Source: Tubiluchus corallicola
Lineage: Eukaryota > Priapulida > Priapulimorpha > Priapulimorphida > Tubiluchidae
Reading direction: 5' to 3'
Length of the DNA: 45,000 nucleotides
Assembly: GCA_030141605.1 (NCBI GenBank)
Contig: JAQGDQ010000198.1
Location: 1-45,000, forward strand
Part shown: positions 13,001 to 23,488 of the stretch, one piece after another
Numbering within the stretch: the stretch's first letter is position 1
Layout of the letters: every line of letters starts with the position of its first letter
Made by a program: the position numbers and the translations under genes
The notes under the pieces: generated by a model
Told to the model about the DNA's origin: nothing
What the model saw: the letters and a program-made list of their open reading frames with translations, nothing else
Databases searched by the model: none

Positions 13001-16000
13001 TGGTCAGTAGTTTTGTAATTATAAGAAATTATGGTGACATTTCACATTTTCCAGGTAATGCTGTCACCAACCAAAACACTGACTCTCACGTGGTATTTGG
13101 ACTGCTTCCATTGTTAACACCGTGTTTTGTCAAGCTAATGCTGAGTTCATTTTAAGAGGCTGACCATTCTGGTCTCAGTTAGAAGTTTGGAAGAAAACCT
13201 GATCTTTAAACACAAAAACAACTTTATACATAAGGAATTAAATGTTGAAAGCATTTGGTTGTTAAATTTTTATGCACACTTTTTTGCTAATTTTTTTCTC
13301 ACTGATCCATCTTTATAAGTGGAGAAAACTTTTTTGCTAATTAACAGTGAGTTTACAAAATGTTACTAACATAACAGGCGAGTTTTTGTTTCACTGAGTT
13401 ACTGTATTTTTTATTTTGTTAAAGTGTGAAACTATGATTATAGTGAATAACAGCACATGAATCGTGTTACAAGATCTATAAAATAACCAGTTGAGAATTC
13501 TTAACACAAGTCAGTGAACTAGCAAAAGTGGTACTAAAAAGTGTAAACTAACTATGCGCTGTTTGCAGCTGTTTGCCGAGAGATTATATGGTGTCATGGC
13601 GTGGATTATGCCTGTCTGCGTTGCCATGTCCACATTCGGGACCGTTAACGGAATCCTTTTCACCTCTGCACGCTTGTTTTATGTCGGCGCACGAGAGGGA
13701 CACATGCCTGAAATTCTCACTATGATTCAACCTAAACTACTGACTCCATTGCCAGCTGTTTTATTCATGGTAAGCATACACACTACATACCTGAACATGA
13801 TCAAGTTTATGTTCCTTCAATGCTTAAGGGCTGTCATCTATCTTTATGAGTGGACGAAACTGTTGTGCTAATTAATGATGAGTTTATCAGTAAAATTGTT
13901 ATGCTCAATAGTAAAATATTATTAACACTACTCATTACTAATTATATTACTTATACAATATTGTGCACAATATTACTAATACAACGAGTGTAAAACCAAA
14001 AAATGGTTTGCAAAATGCTGCAAAAAGGTCTTGCCCCTTTTTATTAAATGGAGTTTTTGTCAGCTTATGTACCAAATTTGTAGAAAGTAACTCGAATTTT
14101 TTGGTTCATCATTTTAAATTCTGTGACTGCACGATCACAACTCGAAATTGATTCCACAATTAGGGGTGAGCATCGAACGTTCGAATTGAATTCAAACGCC
14201 CGAATTCGATTCGAACGAGTTTTTTTAATTCGAACTAGATTCGAATCCAAAACTATAGATTCGAATAATTCAGCACTTCAGTCACATACGTTCTTTATCA
14301 TTAAAACATCATGGAACATCTTGCAATTAGCATAATTTAGCTGTGATTTCTGTGCACAATTTTATATCAATTACTAGTCGGTTTATTGCAGAACACAATC
14401 TAGTGATATGCATGATCTTTGTAAGACTAATTTTTACTGGTGGTTCGAAAACTTGTTCGAAAATCTATCAACCTCAATTCGAATTCGGTTCGAATTCAAA
14501 ACACTGAAGTTCGGTTCGATTCGAATTCGAAAGTCACAAATTCGGTTCGATTCGAATTCGCTTTCTAGTAGAGAATGCTCACCCCAATCCACAATGTAGT
14601 CTTGCTCCAATTTCTATTGATAATGGCATTGGTTTCGTTTCCATAACAAAGCTAATAAACACAAAATTTAATTGCTAAACTACGTGTGCTTTCCTGGGAG
14701 TTTTAGAGTTTCATTTCTCTAGCATTTTCATTTAAATTACATTCTCTGTTAGTTCCAGGTCTGTTTTGAATGCTGTCACTTGTAGGCTATTATCAGCTGT
14801 AAAATATCAATTGTATAAACAGCACGTTATACAGCCTGTATGACATTGATGAAACATTATGTCTGCTATTATATTTTTTGAAAAAAGTTTTATGGTTTCC
14901 AGTTTCCTTAAAACTTATTTTGTATCTCAAGCTACAGTTAATGCAACTTTATATGACGAACTTTGTAAATTAGTGGAACTGTATTTTTTGAATTTATAAA
15001 GATATGAGGGTAACTGATTTGATATTACTAAATTGATAAGTTTATTTATTGGATAGTGGTGTGATTAAAATTTAGAAATAAACCAGGAAATTTTGAAATA
15101 CTTGTGTCATTTCCTGAGAGTGATATATAGTTTTGAATATTTTTTGGTAACATTGCCTAAACATGTTATTTATGTGAGATAGTGATGCCATGTGCTTGTT
15201 AATATTATTTATTATTCCAGGGATGTATATCATTACTGTACCTTGCATCAAGTCAGATTTATGCATTAATCAACTACGTTAGCTTTGTGTGTTGGCTTGC
15301 AATTGGCCTTGCTGTGTTCAGTGTATTATGGTTTCGTTGGAAGAGACCTGATGCTCCTCGGCCAATTAAAGTAAGTTCATGGGTGGATTGCAATTGCAGT
15401 ATTTTATGTATATGAGACAATTTTTATTATATGTTTTGGCGTATTATGGGCTAGAGTCAAAGACTCATGGTGAATGGTTCCATGTAGCAGGAACAGGACA
15501 TAGCTCATTGGTCAAGGGTAATTGTCTGAGGTGAGACCTTTCTAAGTCAATAAATTGTAGTGATACTCAGTTCTCCTGTGGACATTATGAATTAATCCTG
15601 CCCTCCCAAATACAAAACTAGCAGAGTGCCAAGCCCCCAGTTCAATGAGTTTATATAAATGAACAAGGGTAAACATTTTTGAGGATGTTTATTTACGAGA
15701 GTAAGAGTCTTCGTTGTGTAAATTTGTTTCTTGCACAGTTTGGAGTAATTCTGGTGGTCCTGTGCTGAGTTGTATGATTTATCGCTTTAGATTTAGTCCC
15801 ATTTAACAAAACAGAAATGCGATTTTACAAGTCCTAAAAAAACTTTTGGTGATAAAATTGTTTGGCATTTGTTTTACATATGTACATATTACTTATTGTA
15901 TATGTGAAAATGTGTTTTTAGTGCACATATCAGAAAACTTGCAACTCTAGATCCTGATCTCAAGTACAATAACATCCGTCTTATATTTTGAGATCTTTGT

Positions 16001-18799
16001 AGGTGATCATCAATTTTGAAATTTACATTTTGCACTAAACATGTAAAAATTATAAAAATGGAACTATGATAAGCAAACATGGTATCATTAAAGCTATTTA
16101 ATTAGAATTTTGATTTTTTTAGGATATTAAATATTCCTCATTTACAATGTACAGTATTAATTGCTTGCTTTTGATTGATCACTACTCCTACACAGATGAA
16201 TTTTCTTTTCATGGAACAGAAAATTACATTTACATTTCTTACATTTTCTTAATTTTTGATGTAGAATTTTAGATTTTAAGATTACATAAACACCTAATTT
16301 TACATTCTATTTCACATAAAGAATGTTTCAAAATAAAATATGAGAATATGTGTGTTACTCATTTTTTTAACATCTTTTTATCTGTATGTTGAAAGCACAT
16401 ATATACACGCAGACAATTTTTTCCAAATTTGGCATTCAGGTTTTTCTTTAGAAGTCATAAAATAATAGGACTACTGTTCAGTAAAAAAAAACTATGCACT
16501 TGTTGTTACGACTATTGGGAGGCTGAGAACTACTAAATTTTAACCTAAACTATTCTGTGCTTTCCTTACATTGTAACTTAACATTTTAGTAAATTCCTGA
16601 TTTTAGGATCTCTTACTGTGGCTCAGTAAGAGCCAGCTATACAGCAAAAATCTAAACAATACTGCTGTTTTCCTAATTTTATAATTTTATTTGTTTGTTT
16701 TCATATTATTTGATGCTGGGGAGGTTTATTATTTGTTAGCCATTTGTTATTATTTATGTTTACCTATTTTGCCATTCCTATAGTAAAAATGAATATTCTA
16801 TGTGACTGGGAAATTTTGCAGAACCCTAAATTTCATAATATTATAGGTACAACGTTTTAAATTCAGATGTTCAGTTGTTCACTCACATAAATAGGAAATT
16901 AAAGTTAGAAGTATTTTCTTACAAACTAGTTTAATTCAATCTGATAGCAGATTTAAGTAAACATTTAGTGTTAGGTTGCATAATATTTTTTTATATATTT
17001 TTTCAGGTTAATCTGATTTTCCCTATTCTTTATGTGCTTGGCTCCATTTTTCTAGTAGTATTGCCTGCGATAGCCAGTCCGATAGACACAGGTTAGTAAC
17101 ATCTTAGATTCTAAGATTATGCATCTGCATCACATGGTAAAAAGCTACACTGTTTGGTGTAATTAGTCTGTGTGGAAAAATAGTGTGCACTTTTTGCGTC
17201 TTTTTTCGGTGTATAATTAGTCTGTGTTGCACTGAGGAGTGCAGGTCTTAAACACATGAAGCAAAGGATTATGCAATCTGGCAGAAGACTCTGTACCAGT
17301 GTTTGGTGCTTAGTGAGACATCACTTTTGCCAGGAAGGCAATAATACACACTGACGTGGCGCTAGATGTGGACGGCAAATGGAATACAACTCAACTGTAC
17401 CCAGTGTTACAGGAGATCATAGCAAAATATTAAGAAGAGTTCATTGGCAAGCCGGTTGATGAAGGAACCTCTAGCTCCGCATCTGAGGCCGCTGAACAAG
17501 TTTCTGATTGAAAAGCAAAACATTATTACTGTCATTTAAATTTCATTGGAAATAAAGTCTATATTGGAATGAAAAAAATTCTATGAAATTAGTCTGTGCG
17601 GAAAATTAGTCTAACACAGATTAATTTTGATGGTACGCATTAAAAAGTTATTTCAGAATTTGTCTCAGGCAGACTAATTACACAAGTAGTTGTGCACATA
17701 TTTTTAAGATTTGAGTTTAGACTAAAACTGAATTAAGTTTTGTATAGATTTTTAATTGTGCAAATTTTGTTAGCATTGATTTTTGTACTGAATTGAATTA
17801 GCTCCATTGAAATATGTTAAGGGACATATTTCGACATTGAGCAAAATCTTACTTCACTCTAGAAAGGTTTTGTAAGTTTTATAACACTTGAAATTAAGTT
17901 TAAAATCAATAAACATATTTAAAAGAAAGTTTGGACTGGTTACACGAAGAGATGGCTGTGATTCCTACAAGTTTACTTCCAGTTCATAACATTTCTTAAT
18001 AAATAGCAACATGCACATGAACGACTTGAGCTGTCTGTAGTTTTATTGTTAATTAAATATTGGATTTTTCGCACATATGTAAAATGTACCGGGGGTAACA
18101 AAGGTAAACTGTGAACAATTTTGTTTGCAACACACTTATTAGCAATTAGGGGTAGAATAGGCAAATTAATAGCAACCTCCCTAGTAAAGCATCTTGATTA
18201 ACAAGTGTGGCAAATAGACCAAAGTAAGGAAACAAAGTGAATGACATTGACTTTACACACAACCCGTTGTGTCCTATATAAACTTAGACAACAAATCAAC
18301 ATATTCATTTCGCAGCACTGTTCATTGAAATGCTACATTCATGAAAAAGTGCAAATAAATTGCCCTGCTTAATTGTTTGATTTTCCTTCTCATGAGTACT
18401 TACTGTCAGTTTTGTAATGTGATTATGGTTAACTAGTTTTAGTGAATGTTAATAATGCTTTATGTATGTGTACAGGTATTGGTGCAGTCATCATGCTGTC
18501 TGGTATTCCGGTTTATTACATATTCTGTTGGTGGAGAAAGCCGTTGGTCTTGAGAAAGAGAATTAGTAAGTTGAAATTTTGAAACTAGAATTTTTAAATT
18601 ATCCCTGGGTAAAATAATACTGTTTGACGTTGTTGCATTTTTTTACTAAACATCTAAAAATCATGGCACCTTTATACATATTGTAAGATTTTGTGTGCCT
18701 GAAGTGACTTAAACTAGTATTCTTGTGTTTTTTACAGATGGACTAACAATTGCAATGCAGAAGTTACTGCTAGTTGTGCCTGAAGAAAAGGAAGTATAA
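921..18799 (+). CDS. SLC7A5-like: SLC7-family L-type amino-acid transporter (LAT1-like), 5' partial, with mutually exclusive exons
   Basis: Family role: the light chain of a heteromeric amino-acid exchanger, disulfide-linked to an SLC3 heavy chain in the plasma membrane, moving large neutral amino acids. Exons read 921-1046, then either 9291-9390 or 10995-11094, then 12452-12496, 12879-13002, 13569-13769, 15221-15370, 17007-17091, 18476-18565 and 18738-18799 (stop TAA). Every intron has AG and GT borders and all phases agree, giving about 327 codons. Diagnostic stretches: WATRVQD before TM5, [17 protein letters not shown] in TM6, [27 protein letters not shown] in TM8, [11 protein letters not shown], and a short tail ending VVPEEKEV. 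The YSGLFAY-GWNYLNFV core and the VVP-E tail point to LAT1 rather than y+LAT or b0,+AT; this is comparison from memory of the family, not a search. TM1 to most of TM4 (roughly 180 residues) is missing on the left. Confidence 0.93.
2276..2398. mobile_element. Small inverted-repeat (MITE-like) element with an internal copy of its end
   Basis: The left arm GCATTCAGAATTTAGAGCAC near 2278 is the reverse complement of GTGCTCTAAAATTCTGAATG near 2374-2393, apart from one missing base. A second direct copy of the left arm lies at 2316-2335. The whole region folds on itself. No target duplication could be fixed. Confidence 0.6.
2690..2896 (+). mobile_element. MITE, tandem copy 1
   Basis: About 207 bp with imperfect terminal inverted repeats: GTAGCGTTTACCTGGAATCC at the left pairs with sequence ending GGTAAACGCCAC at the right, and CGAATGCGTATGAGTTATG pairs with GGATAACGCATAACGCATTC. 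The interior shares TGTTTATATTGTTTT-AATGCAC with copy 2. Confidence 0.65.
2893..3105 (+). mobile_element. MITE, tandem copy 2
   Basis: Same orientation as copy 1 and joined to it through CCACTTAAGTGAC, a palindrome centred on TTAA. Ends: AGTGACGTTTATTTAGTACC plus CGGAATGCGTATGCGTTATG on the left, GGATAACGCATATCGCATTC then CGGATGCTACATAAAGT on the right. A TTAA at the junction suggests piggyBac-type targeting, which is inference. Confidence 0.62.
3131..3144. promoter_or_regulatory. Overlapping E-box (GTCACGTGAC) and CRE (TGACGTCA)
   Basis: GTCACGTGACGTCA holds a perfect 10-bp bHLH-zip palindrome overlapping a perfect 8-bp cAMP-response palindrome. Related E-boxes occur at 7896-7905 and 8576-8584 in the same intron. 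Binding is not shown by sequence alone. Confidence 0.35.
5290..5301. promoter_or_regulatory. YY1-type motif GCCGCCATCTTG
   Basis: Reads CAAGATGGCGGC on the minus strand, the YY1 consensus as established for vertebrate promoters. It lies in the long transporter intron in a locally GC-richer patch near 5280-5360. No transcript start or exon could be tied to it. Confidence 0.25.
7896..7905. promoter_or_regulatory. Palindromic E-box GTCACGTGAC
   Basis: Perfect GTCACGTGAC, the bHLH-zip (USF/MITF/TFEB) consensus, in the long intron of the amino-acid transporter gene. Confidence 0.35.
8576..8584. promoter_or_regulatory. E-box TCACGTGAC
   Basis: Nine of ten positions of the palindromic motif seen at 3131 and 7896; about 700 bp upstream of alternative exon A. 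Confidence 0.3.
9291..9390 (+). CDS. SLC7A5-like: SLC7A5-like alternative exon A: extracellular loop 3 and TM6
   Basis: Exactly 100 nt between GTTTTAG and GTAAGAT. It encodes [20 protein letters not shown] followed by [14 protein letters not shown], the loop before TM6 and the unwound substrate-binding part of TM6. The FEGT motif is the version closest to vertebrate LAT1. It uses the same entry and exit phases as exon B at 10995-11094. Confidence 0.92.
9391..10994 (+). other. Intron between the two alternative exons
   Basis: 1604 bp of AT-rich sequence with normal splice borders. It is long enough for both exons to be spliced together physically, so steric hindrance alone cannot explain exclusivity. 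No paired docking and selector sequences were recognised by eye. Confidence 0.6.
10995..11094 (+). CDS. SLC7A5-like: SLC7A5-like alternative exon B: second version of loop 3 and TM6
   Basis: Exactly 100 nt between TTTCAG and GTAAAA. It encodes [20 protein letters not shown] followed by [14 protein letters not shown]. The last 14 residues match exon A at 13 positions, but 7 of the 10 complete codons for YSGLFAYNG and its leading F differ silently, so both copies have been under protein-level selection for a long time. The first 20 residues share only 6 positions. Confidence 0.92.
11095..12451 (+). other. Intron after alternative exon B, carrying a TIR element
   Basis: 1357 bp. About half is the TIR element at 11207-11853; the rest is AT-rich sequence in which I see nothing else. 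Confidence 0.6.
11207..11853. mobile_element. Non-autonomous TIR DNA transposon, family copy 1 (full-length)
   Basis: Left end ATATGTGTGCTTGCAGAGCA then AAATGTCC; right end, read on the other strand, ATGTGTGCTTGCATACCAAA then ACAGTC. The same ends and interior recur at 26055-26537. This copy keeps about 165 bp missing from the other. No transposase frame is present. Flanking duplication not clear. Confidence 0.75.
12452..12496 (+). CDS. SLC7A5-like: SLC7A5-like exon: TM6b and conserved EEL-x-NP loop
   Basis: 45 nt between TTTTTAG and GTAAGT. It completes the tryptophan codon split by the alternative exons and encodes [14 protein letters not shown]. The NYLNFV-EE motif after GW is typical of LAT1 and LAT2. 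Confidence 0.9.
12497..12878 (+). other. Intron, no further features
   Basis: 382 bp between matching GTAAGT and TTTTGCAG; nothing else seen. Confidence 0.6.
12879..13002 (+). CDS. SLC7A5-like: SLC7A5-like exon: TM7 region
   Basis: 124 nt after TTTTGCAG, donor GTCAGT. It encodes [19 protein letters not shown], then [20 protein letters not shown] and VAV. This matches the NLP-AI, TNVA-F-TT-S-EE-L-S-AVAV pattern conserved across light-chain SLC7 transporters. Confidence 0.92.
13003..13568 (+). other. Intron with a short repeat that recurs after the next exon
   Basis: 566 bp. A roughly 50-bp segment near 13304-13356 (ATCTTTATAAGTGGAGAAAA then TTTTTTGCTAATTAACAGTG) recurs diverged at 13840-13892 on the other side of the 201-nt exon. 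Confidence 0.5.
13569..13769 (+). CDS. SLC7A5-like: SLC7A5-like exon: TM8 and the GAREGHMP loop
   Basis: 201 nt (67 codons), phase 0 at both ends, acceptor TTTGCAG and donor GTAAGC. It encodes [60 protein letters not shown] and LPAVLFM. This is the most strongly conserved block of the family. Confidence 0.95.
13770..15220 (+). other. Intron carrying a hAT-type MITE
   Basis: 1451 bp. It contains the second copy of the approximately 50-bp repeat (13840-13892) and the 427-bp element at 14161-14587; the rest is AT-rich sequence with nothing recognised. Confidence 0.6.
14153..14595. mobile_element. hAT-type non-autonomous element with 8-bp target duplication
   Basis: The element proper is 14161-14587 (427 bp), starting TAGGGGTGAGCAT and ending ATGCTCACCCCAA. 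It is flanked by perfect direct copies of TCCACAAT at 14153-14160 and 14588-14595. An 8-bp duplication with a (C/T)AGGGGTG-type end is the hallmark of the hAT superfamily. Both subterminal regions are packed with TTCGAATTCGAA-like palindromic subrepeats (about 14176-14265 and 14445-14560), as expected of transposase-binding sites. It has no transposase. Confidence 0.88.
15221..15370 (+). CDS. SLC7A5-like: SLC7A5-like exon: TM9-TM10
   Basis: 150 nt (50 codons), phase 0 at both ends, acceptor TTATTCCAG and donor GTAAGT. It encodes [20 protein letters not shown], then [20 protein letters not shown] and [10 protein letters not shown]. The R-x-KRPD-x-PRPIK motif marks the loop after TM10. Confidence 0.94.
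15371..17006 (+). other. Intron, AT-rich
   Basis: 1636 bp. A perfect 9-bp stem with a 5-nt loop (CTCTTACTG TGGCT CAGTAAGAG) sits at 16610-16632. A tRNA A-box-like string TAGCTCATTGG lies near 15502, without a convincing B box. Nothing else seen. Confidence 0.55.
17007..17091 (+). CDS. SLC7A5-like: SLC7A5-like exon: TM11
   Basis: 85 nt after TTTTTTCAG, donor GTTAGT. It encodes [20 protein letters not shown] and AIASPIDT, one hydrophobic helix matching the VNL-P-(F/Y) start of TM11 in LAT1. It leaves with one base of a glycine codon. Confidence 0.9.
17092..18475 (+). other. Intron containing the pogo-like relic
   Basis: 1384 bp. Apart from the element at 17157-17683 it is AT-rich with no recognised feature. 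Confidence 0.55.
17157..17683 (+). mobile_element. Decayed DNA transposon with pogo/Tigger-like transposase tail
   Basis: Bounded by the 14-bp inverted ends GTGTAATTAGTCTG (17157-17170) and CAGACTAATTACAC (17670-17683); extra ATTAGTCTG copies lie just inside both ends. An interior plus-strand frame at 17359-17511 reads [20 protein letters not shown] then IAKY[15 protein letters not shown], an acidic tail resembling the C-terminus of pogo-type transposases, with one internal stop. The family assignment is tentative. Confidence 0.5.
18476..18565 (+). CDS. SLC7A5-like: SLC7A5-like exon: TM12
   Basis: 90 nt after GTGTACAG, donor GTAAGT. It encodes [20 protein letters not shown] and [10 protein letters not shown]. 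The GIG-IMLSG-PVY signature is TM12 of LAT-type transporters. Confidence 0.92.
18738..18799 (+). CDS. SLC7A5-like: SLC7A5-like terminal exon: cytoplasmic tail and stop
   Basis: After TTTTTACAG it encodes [20 protein letters not shown] and TAA at 18797-18799. The short tail with QKL...VVP(E/Q)E resembles the LAT1 C-terminus more than the long tails of LAT2 or y+LAT. Confidence 0.88.
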
Positions 18800-19372
18800 T
18801 ATACTGGTTTGTTCTAATGAAATTTCACAACAGAAGAAGAACAAAGAAAAATTCTCTTTTCATTGATTTTTCTGAAACTATCATTATGTCATACATATTT
18901 TGCAGTTATGCTCAATTAGGAAGAAACTACTTTCAAGTTTTTCAGGCTGATCACAGTTGTTTTAAAAAGTAAATTTTATCTTCTCAAATTATCCAAACAG
19001 TTTTTTAAAGACTAATAAGTTTCGTGGAACCAGTCCATGAGACTACAAATTTGTAGTTTTACAAAACTGTTTTTAGCTTCTATGAAAATGAGCCTTAGTT
19101 TTTTCCTTAGACTGTCAAATTTCTTCATGGTGAATTAAGAACATCCTTATTTTGAGGTTTCATGCCTGGAACACCAGAACGATTGTTGGGGGTTATAAGT
19201 TAACACTGACAATGTGAGACCAGAAATTGTCTTACGTTGTTAAGCCAGGTTTAGAAATGCTCTACCGGGCCTGGAAAATCTTTGCTGATTGACGGACATG
19301 ACAGATGCAGTCCGTGGGACACTTCTGGCAGTGGGAAACAAATTTTTACTTCAAATATTTTTTTACAATTTT

Positions 19373-19378
19373 AATAAA
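19373..19378 (+). terminator. Candidate polyadenylation signal of the transporter gene
   Basis: First canonical AATAAA after the stop codon, 574 bases downstream. No cDNA evidence. Confidence 0.35.
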
Positions 19379-20447
19379 AAGTAGGTTTTCTTTCTTTATT
19401 AGTAAAAATGACGTTCACACATTCAAATACTTATTCAAAGTTACAATGTGATTATTACGTGCAGTAATATTTTTTCGAGTTCCTGCATACCCTGCAACTT
19501 CTCTCTAGGTATTGCGTTGCACTCAAAAATTTGGCAGCAGCAGAACGTCCAGGTGTAATTCTATGTGCATATACCCAGCAACTATTATTGTGGGGTCTCC
19601 TAGAAATAGGCCTGCTGCTATAAGGATATTATTTTTATTTTTGCAGTTGCATAGCTAGCCTTCTAACTCCTACCAAGAGACAATACTAAAATTTTACTTA
19701 TTAAGAGTTTAAACTTAAAGTGTTATCTTGCTGATTCATTTAAAAAATTTGTGGTTCGCTTGAAATTGTACTAATATAGTTAGCGTAGCAACTGGCCTTG
19801 CCATCTAGTCACCAACCAGTACATGCAAAAATACTTCCTTCAGTAGTTAAGCAACATCAGACATAAGAAGTGTCTAAATGGGTGAGATATTTTGCAGAAT
19901 TGTTTTCATGTTGTGTCCTAGTAAAGTGATAGAAGCAGTGAACCAAACAAAATCGTAGTAAAGTTCTAAGAAATTCTGAGGAACAGTAGCTAACGTAAGG
20001 TAAAATTATCTTGTTAAGCATCACAGTTTAACATCACTTCACTTATATGTTTGCTTGGTGTATATATAGACTACTGATTAAAATTATGAGCGAGTGTGTA
20101 ATAATAACTAAAATAGTGTTTAAAAGTAGAAACTGCATTAACAATGGAAATACATGTACGTGTAAACAGTGAAAATTTTGATAAAATTGACATTTTTGAA
20201 GTCCAACTTTTCAAATCTTTCAGTTGCAACACCCCCTGCAACTAGCTCGATCCTGGATGCTTTTCTGTAATTGTCTCTGGGCTAGGTCCATCACTGGGAT
20301 GTCAACTTTTAGTCCTTGGGACATTTATAAGATTTTCTGCTTCTGTGCTCTACTTAACAACTTTGATAGATTTGGCACTTGTTAATGTTTTATGCAGAGA
20401 ACTGGCTGTTAATTTAGAAATCAGACTTGACCTTTTTTGCTATAGAT

Positions 20448-20543
20448 AGATTTTTTTCATACAAACAAGCAAACAATTTTAATGTGCTACTAATTAGATT
20501 TTTTTCATACAAACAAGCAAACAATTTTAATGTGCTACTAATT
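20448..20543. repeat. Perfect tandem duplication, 2 x 48 bp
   Basis: Copies at 20448-20495 and 20496-20543 are identical, beginning AGATTTTTTTCATACAAACA and ending GTGCTACTAATT. Perfect identity in AT-rich spacer implies a recent event or an assembly artefact. Confidence 0.95.
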
Positions 20544-23488
20544 GCTTATTTCTAGTCGAATTAAAATAATGACTTGAAACAGTAGCTCTGTGGATACCAA
20601 ACTAAGAGGTGTTGGTTAGTTCCTGTGCAAGCTTCCCTTCCCTTACAAGTAAGCAAAAAACCAAACAATTTGGTTTGCAACATTCCCTAAAGCATGAAAC
20701 TGTACATGTACCACTAAAATATAACAGAACGTCTGTATTATACTAAAAACGAATACTTAAGAGCTGCAAGAGTTAGATTTCTGTTACCAAGTAAAGTAAA
20801 TAGGTGACTAATGTTTATAATGATCGTTCTCATTGTTACCAACTATAGTATAAGTAGCTTAATTGTATAATTGTATTGTGCTGTCAGTACTCATAACTGG
20901 TTCTTTCCCAGAATCCCTAGCAGTGAATGCTAATATTTATCCTGAATAATGCAGGATTTTGCAATTGATTGGTATTCGTGTTGCTTCGCAATTTGCAGGC
21001 AATTTTTATTTGAAGTGTAAATTAGACTCATGAGGATGTTAGAACACGAAGTGTTTAAGATCTCGTACTTCGTTGAACGTGACCTTCATTGACAGTTTAT
21101 AGAAGGGAAGGGAAAGTGATTTTTAAAAGAAGGTGTGCTAGCTTAGTATATTTTTGAAAATTTCAATATTATTAGGATTTGTCCTCCAAAGTCTAATATT
21201 GATGGAATTTGATACTTGCACAGCAGAAGCAAGAAAAAATTTGCATCGCTTTGTTGTTACACAATTATTTATGAGTCACACCATTATTTTTTTTGTAAGA
21301 ATGTTGGTCTTTGTCTTTGTCTCATCTTTATCATTTTTGGGTGAGAATATAGGAATGTAGTGTGTTTAATCTGCCTAAATAATAGCTTAAATTATTTCTG
21401 TTTTGAAATAATTTTTTATTTTTGTTCTATTGCAATTTATTTTTTTAATAATTAGTGTTTAAAAATGTTAAAAATTAAGCAGTGAATGTGTTAGGCTAAT
21501 GTTACTAAACATTAATGGCCTTAATTGGTTATAGTACTGTTTATATTTTAGGAATTTTTAAGGCCACTGAACTGACCAAGTTTATTTTTAGTGCTATAGA
21601 TCGGTTGCGTATCTTTGATTTCATTGTACAAACTATGTGATTTAGCACCTTATGTGTTTAGAGTGCTATGTATAAAATACATTTTGTACCTTGTAAATTT
21701 CTTTTGTAACATAAAGATAAAATAAGCACTGTAGATGATGCTATCTGACGTGACCAGAAACAGGTGAATGTTGAAAATCAGAAGAATGTACAGGGTGGTA
21801 CATAACCTATTGCTAAAGGTGCACAGAAATGAGTAATAGTGCAGAACAATTTATTGCATCAGAGGATTGCTCATCTATCAATAGCAAATCTATCGTGCTC
21901 TCAAAATTTAGTGTGGGTGCTTCATATGTCTCACACAGCCTGCTGTCTTTTATGGTATGATTGGAGCAGAGACCTAAAAACTCTAAGATTAATTTTTTCG
22001 ATTAAGCTAAAATAGCCTGGAAATTCATATGACCTCAGCTTCACCAAACACATTGAAGCTATCCTAAAAAAACAGTAGATCCTGAAGTGATAAAGACATG
22101 CCAGTGATCAGTATTCATAAGCTTGTGAAACATCTACAAAATGTGTTGGAGGATCTTGAGTTTTTGAGCCATTGCTCCAGTCATAACTCACAAGACTGCA
22201 GGCTGTACGAGACTTCCATACATAAGTTTGAGGTAGCAATAGATTCCCTATTGTTTGAGCAATTTCAATTCAATAGATTTATTTTGCAATAAACATATAC
22301 ATATGCATTATAAGTATATCGATAATCGGTTTTTGTTAATATAAAATTAGGATATAATTCATTAATTCTGCACTAGAGACCTAAGAAACTGGCTTATGCT
22401 AGGCCACTAGAATTAGTTACGAGAAAAATTACTATTACTCATTGTTTTTATATCTGCTGGCAAAATGTTATGTGCCACCATGTACTGTGTATAATGCTGT
22501 ACAGCAAACTAATTTATTTCCATTTAACATCAAGATATCTGGGTGCGTATTGTGTAAATTATTGCCACTTCAGCCTTCACTGTTTTTTGCTTTAACCAAA
22601 GACAATGAGGTGTATTGTAATGTATTGACACAAAATTTAACTCAATAAAATTAATAACTTTCTCTTGTTAGAAAATTTATAGCTACTGAGTAGTACACCA
22701 ATAAGAGCAAATCCCAGACAGTCATTTTGTTTTCATGGGTGAAGCTTGTTCAAGCTGCTACTTTGCCCATTTCAAAGTGAAATTACTATCTTGGCACTTA
22801 TTATAATCTTATTACAATGTTTTGACATGCTATCTATATAAATTATAAAGTGGAACTTGGATGGTTATGTTAAAATTTTGATGCGGGGTCCATATTGTAT
22901 ATTTACTGCTTAAATATGAAATGGTGACATGAGATTTTTTGCAATTGCTCAATACTTCATAATACATATCTTTTACTAGCTCTTACTTTGTTTGCCTTGG
23001 TGTGCTAAGTTTTGTTTAAGCATTGCTGTGTTTATTGTTTATGTTATGATGAATAGCGGCATAGCGGGTAACAATAAGATTGCACTTATAAATGTCATTT
23101 TGACAGCATACCAGAAAGGTACATTGTTTGCTGCCATCGTTGTCATTTGTTGCTTTTGCAGTGTATTATATTCGACTTGCTGTAATTAATGATAGAATAA
23201 ACTTACAAGTTTTTGAATTTAGAGGATTATTGAATAACCTCTAAAAGACATTGCCAATTTAGCTATGGCTGAAAGAAGGAAATGTGCAAAGAAGTGAGTT
23301 TATTCCCATTATGTGTACTGCTGTAACTGGTGATAGTTCAATTCTTATTGCATAATTTTACTTCTCTGAAAGCTTTGTAAATAATACTTCCAATCAATTA
23401 AGTTTACCTGTGGAAATTGTGATATTACATATCTCACCAAGTTGTATTTATTGCTGAAAAGCAACACTTTGAATATGTAGTTGATGAT

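Noticed and set aside
15502-15575. tRNA gene
   Set aside because: An A-box-like string is present but there is no convincing B box and no cloverleaf.
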